Source: Lautropia sp. (GTDB lineage Bacteria > Pseudomonadota > Gammaproteobacteria > Burkholderiales > Burkholderiaceae_E). From it: DNA of 33,120 nucleotides. The notes beneath the pieces are model-generated. The model ran no database searches. It worked only from the letters and a program-made list of their open reading frames with translations, and was not told the origin of the DNA. Where the stretch lies: NCBI GenBank assembly GCA_030532425.1, contig JAUNLD010000033.1, forward strand, positions 1 to 33,120. The letters run 5' to 3'. This document shows positions 8,563 to 16,500 of the stretch, piece by piece. How positions within the stretch are numbered: position 1 is the stretch's first letter; each line of letters begins with the position of its first letter. The translations under genes were made by a program, and so were the position numbers.

Positions 8563-8617
8563 ACACGAAGCTGAAAACCTCGTGAAGGCTCCATTCGCAA
8601 ACCGGGCCATTGCCCGG

Positions 8618-8653
8618 AAAACAAAAGACCTGACTCCCAGCAGGAATCAGGTC
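8618..8653 (-). terminator. Intrinsic terminator of the second tRNA-Arg gene
   Basis: On the minus strand an 11-bp stem (one G-T pair) with a 5-nt loop is followed at once by TTTTGTTTT. It lies 11 nt past the CCA end of the tRNA at 8665-8741. Its sequence differs from the other tRNA terminator, so the two tRNAs are probably separate transcripts. Confidence 0.85.
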
Positions 8654-8664
8654 CCTGTGAATGG

Positions 8665-8741
8665 TGGCGCGCCCGGCAGGATTCGAACCCACGACCCCTT
8701 GGTTCGTAGCCAAGTACTCTATCCAACTGAGCTACGGGCGC
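8665..8741 (-). tRNA. tRNA-Arg (anticodon ACG), second copy
   Basis: A 77-nt gene identical in sequence to the tRNA at 8468-8544, including the encoded CCA and the CTACGAA anticodon loop. The spacers after the two copies have diverged, while the promoter-like blocks before them remain similar. This points to an old tandem duplication with gene conversion or selection on the tRNA body. Confidence 0.97.
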
Positions 8742-8753
8742 AACGCGGAGCGG

Positions 8754-8759
8754 ATATTA
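8754..8759 (-). promoter_or_regulatory. -10-like element of second tRNA-Arg
   Basis: TAATAT within GTGTTAATATCCG, 12 nt before the mature tRNA 5' end, matching the block before the other copy. Confidence 0.45.
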
Positions 8760-9068
8760 ACACGAGTTCTGCTTTCGTTGCCAGTGCCGCCCGATTTTTC
8801 ATGAAACATGGTTAATTGAGGCACACTGCGCTGCAGCTGCGCGGGATGGCGGCCGTGCGCCGGAGATCGTGGCCCTCAGCGTCGGCATCCCTGTCATCGT
8901 GCGGCGATTGCGTCGCCACCTTGTAACGTTCGTTGGCAGGCCTGCGCCATCACGCGTGGCTACGGTAGACTTCTATCCATCAAGCCGGACGCGGCAGGCG
9001 TGCGGCCGGCGGCACCCCTGGCCCGTGCCAGCGCACCGTTTTACCGTGAACAATCGAAGGAACGTGGT
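8760..9068. other. Non-coding spacer between tRNA-Arg and the DHDPS-fold gene
   Basis: No convincing gene. It must hold the upstream part of the tRNA promoter (minus strand) and the promoter of the plus-strand gene at 9069. A ribosome site AAGGA is visible at its end. No clear hexamer pair, riboswitch or terminator was recognised. Confidence 0.5.
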
Positions 9069-10055
9069 TTGAATCTGAACTGGAACGATCGCCCGCTTAT
9101 CACGACATCGACACGCGGCATTTTCACCGAAGCCATCTCATCGTTCACCGAGGATGGCACCCTGGACCTTGACGGCATCCGGGCACAGATGGACTTCTCC
9201 GTGGCAGCAGGCGCCAGTGGCGTTCTGCTGCTGGGCGCCCAGGCCGAGGTCGACAAGCTCAGCAACGACGAGCGCCTGTCGGTGGTGCGTGCCGGCATCC
9301 GTCATCTCAACGGCCGGATCCCCGCCATCGTCGACATCTCCGAACCAGGCATCGACAACCTGGCCCTGCTGGGCCGGCGCGTGATGGATGCCGGTGCGGC
9401 CGGCGTGCGGATCAGCCCCGACCGCACGCTGCGCACCGATGACGACATCTATACCTATTTCGAGCGCGTCAGCACCCGCCTGGGAGAGATTCCCTGGGTG
9501 CTGCACGACCAGCCGATGCAGACCGGCGTCTACATCGCCCCCTACCTGCTGATCCGCATGTTGCAGGACTTCGAGCGGATGGCCGGCCTGTGCCAGGGAA
9601 GCGACTCCGGCCTGGACAAGGCCTACGAGCTGCGTGATGCCGAAACCAAGGGGATCCGCCGCGTTGCGATCTTCGAGGGCAACGACGGGATGCACTTCCC
9701 GCAGGCGCTGGAGCGCAACATCGACGGGGCCTTCACCGCCTTCGCCTACCCCGAGGCGCTCATCAAGCAGCAGGAGCTTTTCGATGCCGGCAAGCGTGAC
9801 GACGCCGAGGACATCTTCGATGCCTACCTGCCGCTGATGCGTCACCAGCACCAGCCCACCGTGGGGCTGGGCGTGCTCAAGCAGCTGCTGAAGCTGCGCG
9901 GCATCATCCGCAGCGCCCGCCTGCGTGAACCGGCCCGCCGCCTCAACGAAGCCGAACAGCAGGACATCGAGCGTCTGGTGCGCCGGATGGACCGCCGCAC
10001 CCGCCAGCTCGGCATCGGCCTCCCCACCCCCTGGCCACCGCGCCACCACGGCTGA
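9069..10055 (+). CDS. Dihydrodipicolinate synthase / N-acetylneuraminate lyase fold protein with non-canonical active site
   Basis: 328 residues, a TIM-barrel protein aligning over its whole length with DapA. However, GTTGE reads GAQAE (A57-Q58). LYNVPSRTG reads LHDQPMQTG, so the catalytic tyrosine is H146. GIKEATG reads GLCQGSD, so the Schiff-base lysine is C175. It is therefore unlikely to do class I aldolase chemistry and should not be called dapA. The fold, the ESATLNHDE-like helix (EVDKLSNDE) and the SGDD-like segment (EGNDG) remain. TTG 9069 is chosen for AAGGA about 8 nt upstream; GTG 9000 is the alternative. It stands alone, with no lysine or sialic acid genes nearby. A non-lyase role or a different enzyme chemistry is possible. 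Function unknown. Confidence 0.8.
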   Translation: MNLNWNDRPLITTSTRGIFTEAISSFTEDGTLDLDGIRAQMDFSVAAGASGVLLLGAQAEVDKLSNDERLSVVRAGIRHLNGRIPAIVDISEPGIDNLALLGRRVMDAGAAGVRISPDRTLRTDDDIYTYFERVSTRLGEIPWVLHDQPMQTGVYIAPYLLIRMLQDFERMAGLCQGSDSGLDKAYELRDAETKGIRRVAIFEGNDGMHFPQALERNIDGAFTAFAYPEALIKQQELFDAGKRDDAEDIFDAYLPLMRHQHQPTVGLGVLKQLLKLRGIIRSARLREPARRLNEAEQQDIERLVRRMDRRTRQLGIGLPTPWPPRHHG

Positions 10056-10157
10056 GTGCCCGGCGGGAGCCCGGGCGGCCCTGAAGCCTGCCACCCGATG
10101 ACGGCCCCGCCCACGATGGCGGCGCCGTGTCCCCCATCCCGCCCGGCCTGTGCCGCA

Positions 10158-11075
10158 TCAGGGGCGTACGCCCTCCTTCAGCTGCACGGCATCCCGCTGC
10201 TGCACGGTGTCCGTCGTCCGGGCGGCACGCTCCTGCCGTGCACCATCAGCCGACGGCACCCTTCCATGTTGCTGCGCCGCAGCCTTCGGCTGGCGGGCGG
10301 CCCCCTTCCCCGCATCAGCGGGCTCCGTCTGCACCGCAGCACGCTGTTGTCCGGCCTGGCGCTCACCAAACCAGCCGGGATCGGTCTGCACCTCCACCCG
10401 CCGTGAGACGCCATTGGGACCTGGAAAATCCTGGAACAGCGCACGGATCAGCAGCGGCACGACGTTGTTGAGCGCGCTGTCCTGCGATTCGGTGCTGGCC
10501 GTGCCCTCGTACAGGCGGGCCAGCTGCCCCGGCCGGGCCTGGGTGCGGGTCAGGCGCAGTTTCAGCTCGTGGCGGTAGAAGACGCGCTGATAGGTGCTGT
10601 AGCCGACCAAATCATAGCCATAGACCGGACGATGCTCCCAGTAGCTGACGAGCTGGCCATCAGGCAGGACGCGGTCGCGGCGCACCAGCTGACTGCCCTG
10701 GTAGACATAGGCGTACTCGGGCTGGCGGTAGCTGACCGGCTGCCCGCCATCCACCGAATAATCGATCGTCACGTCCACATCATGCCGCCCAGCCACGTGC
10801 TCCTGCATGCCGTGGGCCAGCAGCTGCTGGCGAACCTGCGCCGCATAGGCCTGAAACGCCAGACTGTCGGCCTGTGCCGCCGACGGGCGGATCTGAAAGC
10901 TCAGGCCCTGCCCTCCTGGCGGCGCAGACAGCCCCGGCTGGTGAAAGGACGTGACCTGGGCCCCGAAATAACTGGCGCACCCGGTCAGCGCCCCCGAGGC
11001 CAGCACCAGCGCGGCCAGCCGCTGGCAGCGCGACCACATACCGGAGGATACCGGCAACACACTTTTCACGACCAT
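10158..11075 (-). CDS. DUF4136-like lipoprotein with Gln/Ala-rich C-terminal tail
   Basis: About 305 residues. The N-terminus has a basic n-region, a hydrophobic segment (LAALVLASGAL) and a lipobox LTGC with lipidated C33, predicting an outer-membrane lipoprotein. The mature part (ASYFGAQVTSFHQ... YAYVYQGSQLVRRDRVLPDG... LKLRLTRT) resembles DUF4136-type lipoproteins of Proteobacteria, which have no known function. The last ~80 residues are Gln/Ala/Arg-rich and low in complexity, unlike the body. ATG 11075 is preceded by a close AGGGAG; ATG 11039 is an alternative that keeps a short signal peptide. It is convergent with the DHDPS-fold gene and divergent from the zinc hydrolase. Confidence 0.75.
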   Translation of the reverse strand: MVVKSVLPVSSGMWSRCQRLAALVLASGALTGCASYFGAQVTSFHQPGLSAPPGGQGLSFQIRPSAAQADSLAFQAYAAQVRQQLLAHGMQEHVAGRHDVDVTIDYSVDGGQPVSYRQPEYAYVYQGSQLVRRDRVLPDGQLVSYWEHRPVYGYDLVGYSTYQRVFYRHELKLRLTRTQARPGQLARLYEGTASTESQDSALNNVVPLLIRALFQDFPGPNGVSRRVEVQTDPGWFGERQAGQQRAAVQTEPADAGKGAARQPKAAAQQHGRVPSADGARQERAARTTDTVQQRDAVQLKEGVRP

Positions 11076-11284
11076 CGACTCCCTGAAAGGATCAAGCTCA
11101 ACGGGGCCGGCCCAGGCCGGCATCGATGGGCGCCACGCGCGGGCGCCCCGGCCAATCTTAACCGGAGGCCGGCAGGCACCGGCGCCAAAGCCCTGGCCAC
11201 GCACATGCCACGGCGCCGCCCACGCTTTCTGGTACGCTTGGCGCCCTGTGTTCCCCTGCTGTGGCGGCCCCGGCCGCTTTTGCC

Positions 11285-12253
11285 ATGAATCCCAACCGCA
11301 AGCCGCCCCCGGTCATCGAAGTCCGCCAGTTTCACGCCCTGCAACCCGGCCCACGCCTCCTGGTGATGGGCGGGGTTCACGGCAACGAGACCGCAGGCCC
11401 GGTCGCCATCCGTCAGATCCTGGCCGAGTTCGAGGCTGGCACCCGTCACCTGCAACGGGGCGTGCTCACCTTCATTCCGGTAGCCAACCCGGTGGCCTGG
11501 GCCGGCCAGCGCCGTGAGGGCGACCGCAACCTCAACCGCGACTTCCGTCCCGTGATGTCGCCGGAAAACGCCGAAGACCGCGTGGCCTCCCGGCTGGCGC
11601 CACTGCTGACCCAGCACGACATCCTGGTCGACCTGCACACCTTCTCGGCTCCCGGCGAAGCCTTCGTCTTCTTCGGCCCCGACAACAACCGTGACGAGCT
11701 GGAGCCATTTGCCCGCGCCACCGAAGAAGAACGGCTGGCCCAGGCCATCGGCCCGCGCCGACTGGTGCATGGCTGGCTGGGCGCCTATGCCAAGGGTGTG
11801 CGTCGCCGCCAGCAGGGCAGCATCGCCTATGGCGTGGGCACCACCGAATACATGCGTGCCCACGGGGGCTACGCCGTCACGGTCGAATGCGGCCAGCATC
11901 TCGACCCCGGGGCCCCCGCCGTGGCCCGCGCCGCCATCGACAACACGCTGCGCCTGCTCGATATCGGCGGCCTGCCCGCAGGCGAGGCCGCCCCCCCCGC
12001 ACAGGACGCCGCGCACGAGCTGATCGAACTGCACGATGTCTTCGACCGCCACAGCACCGAAGACCGCTTTGCCCGGGACTGGCGCTCCTTCGACCGCGTG
12101 GCCGCCGGCGAAGCCATCGCCCATCGGGCCGATGGCCAGGTGCTCAGTGCACCGGAAGACGGCTACGTCGTCTTTCCTAACCCGGGCACGCCGCCAGGCC
12201 GCGAATGGTTCTACTTTGCCCGCCCCAGCCACCGGAAGCTGGCCCGGCGCTGA
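11285..12253 (+). CDS. Succinylglutamate desuccinylase / aspartoacylase family zinc hydrolase
   Basis: About 322 residues, an M14-like zinc amidohydrolase. Visible zinc ligands are H32 and E35 in GGVHGNE, and H118 in VDLHTF. The substrate-binding motif NLNRDF and the catalytic-type glutamate in VTVECGQH are present. The C-terminal ~90 residues form the beta-rich domain common in this family. Members cleave N-acyl amino acids (aspartoacylase, AstE) or related amides; the substrate cannot be read from the sequence. No arginine-catabolism (ast) genes are nearby, so AstE itself is unlikely. ATG 11285 is chosen; GTG 11261 would add eight residues. It ends 9 nt from the stop of the convergent SGNH hydrolase. 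Confidence 0.88.
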   Translation: MNPNRKPPPVIEVRQFHALQPGPRLLVMGGVHGNETAGPVAIRQILAEFEAGTRHLQRGVLTFIPVANPVAWAGQRREGDRNLNRDFRPVMSPENAEDRVASRLAPLLTQHDILVDLHTFSAPGEAFVFFGPDNNRDELEPFARATEEERLAQAIGPRRLVHGWLGAYAKGVRRRQQGSIAYGVGTTEYMRAHGGYAVTVECGQHLDPGAPAVARAAIDNTLRLLDIGGLPAGEAAPPAQDAAHELIELHDVFDRHSTEDRFARDWRSFDRVAAGEAIAHRADGQVLSAPEDGYVVFPNPGTPPGREWFYFARPSHRKLARR

Positions 12254-12262
12254 TCCGCATGC

Positions 12263-13441
12263 TCAGGGCGCCAGCCCGAACTGCCCGTCAGGGTCGGCGA
12301 TCCGTGCCACCTCGATCCCGCTGATCGGGGGAATGTCGACCCCCGGCAGCCGGTTGAACCGTTCGACCATCGCCGCCGCCCACAGGCCGTTCCAGACGGT
12401 GCCCGCATGGCCGTCGCCAATCACCGCGTTGTAGGGTTCATCGCCCTGGGTGACGCTCACCGCGCGCTTGCCACCCAGCGACACGCGCTTGTAGGCCGGC
12501 TTGCCCGCCGCATCGCGGGCACCAAAATGCTGCCGGAAGAAGGCGCGGTCATCAAAGAATTCGACCCCTGCCGTGGCCTGCGCGATCTGTTGCAGCCGGC
12601 CGTCGTAGTGATCGAGCACGCGGGCAATCGCCGCCTGCTCGGCCGGATTCTGGAAACGGGCATGGATCGGAGGCCAGTCGACATTGTTCAGCACCCCCAC
12701 CAGGATGATGTTCAGTGACGGATGGCGGCTCTTGAGTGTCTTCACCGCCTCGGCCACGGCATCGGCACAGACCTGTGCCCTGGCCACGCCGGCCTCACCC
12801 CCGGCATCGGCAGCGAATGCTTCCAGATCCTCCCGCTTGCCCAGGTCGTTGATGCCGATGCGGATCACCACCACCGCCGGCTGGGCCTGCCAGCCCCTGG
12901 GGTCGCGCGCCATCTCATCCAGCAAGGCGGGCACCTGCCCGCTGCCCCGCGCATTCAGCGCGGAGCAGCCCGCCCCACTGATCGCAAAGTTGTAGCGGAA
13001 GTCTTCCTTGCGGTTGCGCAGCACGGTGCCCAGCATGTTGCGGCGCAGATAGGCGACCGCCCCGTTGCTGCCCACTTCACCAAACGGCCCCTGATCGATC
13101 TCGCGCGGGCGCAGCTGCGCCAGCACCTCGGTCCATTGCCAGGTGCTGGCCTGATGCTTGCCTCCGCGGGCCCGGGCCGTGCCGGCATGCAGTGACACCG
13201 CGTCATGAAAGGCGTGGCTGTCCGAATCCCCCAGCACCGCCAGCCGCATTTTCGGCCGCAGCGGCGCCTTCCCGCTGAATGACGACATCGCTTCTCCCCG
13301 CGGCCCCTCACTTCCCTGCACCGTTCCCCCGCTCACCGTGCCCTCCTGGGCCATCGCCATACTGGCACCTGCCCCCGAAAGCACGGCCAGCGATAACAGA
13401 AAGCGCCGGGCAATTTGTATCAATTGTTTAGCCGGCGTCAT
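12263..13441 (-). CDS. Exported SGNH/GDSL-family hydrolase
   Basis: About 392 residues with a signal peptide (basic MTPAKQLIQIARRF, hydrophobic LLSLAVLSGAGASMAMA, cleavage expected after AMA-Q). SGNH blocks are visible: block I in RLAVLGDSDSHAF with the nucleophile serine, block III in IRIGINDLG, and a late Asp/His pair in IGDGHAGTVWNGLWA, where the usual DxxH is compressed to DxH. The family covers esterases, lipases and polysaccharide deacetylases acting in the periplasm. The start is uncertain: ATG 13483 has a better ribosome site (CAGGTGG) and adds 14 residues before the signal peptide. It is divergent from the assembly-line genes with a short shared upstream gap. A role in processing the assembly-line product is possible but not shown. 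Confidence 0.8.
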   Translation of the reverse strand: MTPAKQLIQIARRFLLSLAVLSGAGASMAMAQEGTVSGGTVQGSEGPRGEAMSSFSGKAPLRPKMRLAVLGDSDSHAFHDAVSLHAGTARARGGKHQASTWQWTEVLAQLRPREIDQGPFGEVGSNGAVAYLRRNMLGTVLRNRKEDFRYNFAISGAGCSALNARGSGQVPALLDEMARDPRGWQAQPAVVVIRIGINDLGKREDLEAFAADAGGEAGVARAQVCADAVAEAVKTLKSRHPSLNIILVGVLNNVDWPPIHARFQNPAEQAAIARVLDHYDGRLQQIAQATAGVEFFDDRAFFRQHFGARDAAGKPAYKRVSLGGKRAVSVTQGDEPYNAVIGDGHAGTVWNGLWAAAMVERFNRLPGVDIPPISGIEVARIADPDGQFGLAP

Positions 13442-13573
13442 TGTCCGACCCCGTCGAGCATTTCCCTGTTTCCAATCTGCCATGCTAAAAATGCCACCTG
13501 CTCCATGTTCAGAACCGGTCGTTCTTCTTCCGGTTGCTTGTTCAAACGGATCGCCTACCCTGAAGCAGCAAAA

Positions 13574-16500
13574 ATGGCTGGGCGACCGCGCAGTCACGGC
13601 GTCGTGCCCGGCCTGCCGACCATCCCGCTGTCGAGAGGCGCCCTCCACGACCCCTTTCATCACGTCTTCCAGGTTTCAGTCAGCGTGGCCACCATCTCCA
13701 TCAAGCTTCCCGCCAACCTTGCCAACGTCCTCCGTCAGCGCCAGCTGGCCGGAGAATGCATCCTCGTGCCCTGGGTGGCGGCCTGGATGATGGCAGAGCA
13801 CCGCATCGGTGGCACGCCGCTGCCCGAAGGCATCACCAGCAGCCTCTGGCTGCTGGCCGACGCCAACCGGCGCTGTGGCGGCAACGGCAACGCCAGCCTG
13901 GAAAGCCGCCAGCCCCGCATCATCGAGATGCGCGGCGAAAGCGCGCTGGCCCTGCTCAGCAGCCATCCCATCGGCCAGAAGCCTGCTGCACCGCACGAAC
14001 CCACGCCGGACGATCATGCCAGCGGCCACGGCGGGATGCCAGTGACAGGGGGTAACAATGCGGACATTTACCTGCAGGTCAATGCGCAAAAGGTAAACAT
14101 CTCCTCACCGTCGGGCCGATATGACGAGATCGCCCTGCACGGCTGGCGCCGTTTCCTGCGCCACCTGCTGATCGAGCTGCTGCTGATCGACTCGCGCCCA
14201 CTGGCCGACATCTCCAACCTGGCCACCAGCATCCAGCCGCTGGTGCTCGACACCTGGGCAGGCTGCGCCGACGGCGATGCCCGCCTGCCACACGCCACCG
14301 TCATCGACCGCTTCGACCTGCAATGCCAGCGCACGCCGCAGGCAGTGGCCGTACGCATGCCCGGCATCCTGGACGAGGGCTGGAGCTATCTGGCCCTGCG
14401 CGAGATCTCGCTCAAGTACGCGGCCCGCCTGCAGGCACACGACATCAATGCCGGTGACCACGTGGCGATGCTGCTGTCGCGCCGCCCTGAAAGTGTCGCC
14501 CTGCTGCTTGCCATCCTGCGTCTGAACGCCGTCTACGTGCCGATCGACCCGGCCAGCCCCGCCCAGCGGATGACGCTGATGCTGGCCGACAGCAAGCCCC
14601 GGCTGCTGCTGGTCGATCGCCAGACCCAGGCCGAGCCCCGTCAGCTGGCAGCGGCCGCCGGGATCCCGCTCTGGGACATCGATGCCGATCCGGAAGACGA
14701 TCCCGGCACACTGCCGGGCGTGACCGTGCCCCAGCTCTCCGAACAGGTCTCGGAACAGACGCTGGTGCGCTCGCGCCGTTCGGCCCGGCACGCAGCCTAC
14801 GTGATGTACACCTCCGGCTCGACCGGTACGCCCAAGGGGGTCGTCATCCCGCACCGTGCCATCGTCCGTCTGGTCTACCGGCAGTATTTCGCCCCCCTGG
14901 GTCCGAAGGTGGTGATGCTGCACGCCGCGCCGCTGGCCTTCGATGCCTCGACCATCGAGATCTGGGGGCCCCTGCTCAATGGCGGTACCGTCGTCATCCA
15001 TCCCGAAGCGGTGCCCACCGGCAAGGGGCTGGCCGAGGTCATCCGGCAGGAACAGGTCAACACCGCCTGGCTGACGGCCGCACTGTTCAACCGCCTGGTC
15101 GATGAGGACCCGGCCTGCCTGACGGGACTGCGCACACTGATGACCGGTGGCGAAGCCCTGTCGCCCCGACACGTGCGCAAGGTGCTTCAGGCCCAGCCCG
15201 AACTGCGCCTCATCAACGGCTACGGCCCCACCGAAACCACTACCTTCGCCGTCACCGGCCCGGTCAGTGAGCAGGATCTCGACACACACGCGAATGTGCC
15301 GCTGGGCCGTCCCATCAACTGGACCTACGTCCGCATCCTGACCCCGCAGGGTGAACCGACCCCCCCCGGACTGCCCGGCGAGCTGCACATCGGCGGCCCC
15401 GGCCTGGCGCTGGGCTACCTGAACCGCCCCGAGGCCACCGCCGAACGCTTCATTCCCGATCCCTTCGGCCACAGCCACGAACTGCTCTATCGCAGCGGTG
15501 ACGCCACCCGCTGGCTGGACGATGGCCGCATCGACTACCTGGGCCGCCTGGACGGGCAGCTCAAGATCCGCGGCTTTCGCATCGAGCCGGGCGAGATCGA
15601 AGCCGTGCTGGCGGCATGCCCGGCCGTCGCCAGTGCCGCCATCACCGACGAGGTACCGGCCAATGGCGAACGCCGGCTGGTCGCCTGGCTGGTGGGCGAA
15701 GCGGGCCAGCCCCGCCCCGACGACGAAAGCCTGCGCGCGCACTGCCGTCCGCGCCTGCCCGGCTACATGATGCCGGCCCGTTTCGTCTGGGTACCGGCAC
15801 TGCCGATCACCCTCAACGGCAAGCTTGACCGGCGGGCATTGCAAGATCTTGAAAACACGGCGTTAACAGAAGACACGGTGCTTACAGACGGTGACGTAAC
15901 AGCACCGGCAACCAATTTTGCAAATTCGTCGCAGAAGATACACGCCGATCGTGAAAAAACCCCCACACTTGTGGGGATGCAACCGGACCTCCGCCTGCTT
16001 CAGCAGCAGGTGATCGCCCTCCTCAAACCGATCCTGGCCATCGACCGCCTGAACCCGACCGACAACTTCTTCGAGGTCGGCGGTTCGTCGCTGCTGGCCG
16101 CCCAGGCACTGGAGGCACTCACCCAACGCTTTGGCGAGGTCATCGGCATCGAGGACTTCTTCGGCAACCCCACCGCCGCCGCCTTTGCCGCACGCATCGC
16201 CCAGGGCATGACGGCGGCCACACCATCTCATCCGCCCGCCGGGGGCCGCGCCGATGATGCGGGCAGCCTTCAGCCGGGCGCGCCGCTGCCCGGTACCCAC
16301 AGTGCTGCCAGCATGGCCAGCGCTGCCAGCATGGCCACCGCCGCCCGCACGGCCACGACACCAGCCGGGATGCCTGCTGAAGAAGCCGCGCGCCCGCCCC
16401 TGCCCCCTGCCCCCCCATCGCAAGCGGGTGCGGCAAGCGCGCCGGTCCGTGCCCCCTGGCCACAGCCCAGGGGCGTACCGCTGCCGACAGCGGCCCGGAC

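Noticed and set aside
9000-9068. GTG 9000 as the start of the DHDPS-fold gene
   Set aside because: It lacks a ribosome site and the added residues (RPAAPLARASAPF...) show no homology. TTG 9069 has AAGGA at a good distance.
9069-10055. Naming the gene dapA
   Set aside because: The Schiff-base lysine, catalytic tyrosine and threonine pair are all replaced.
13415-13573. Upstream extension of the first synthetase frame
   Set aside because: It overlaps the start of the divergent hydrolase, and third-position GC is low until ATG 13574.
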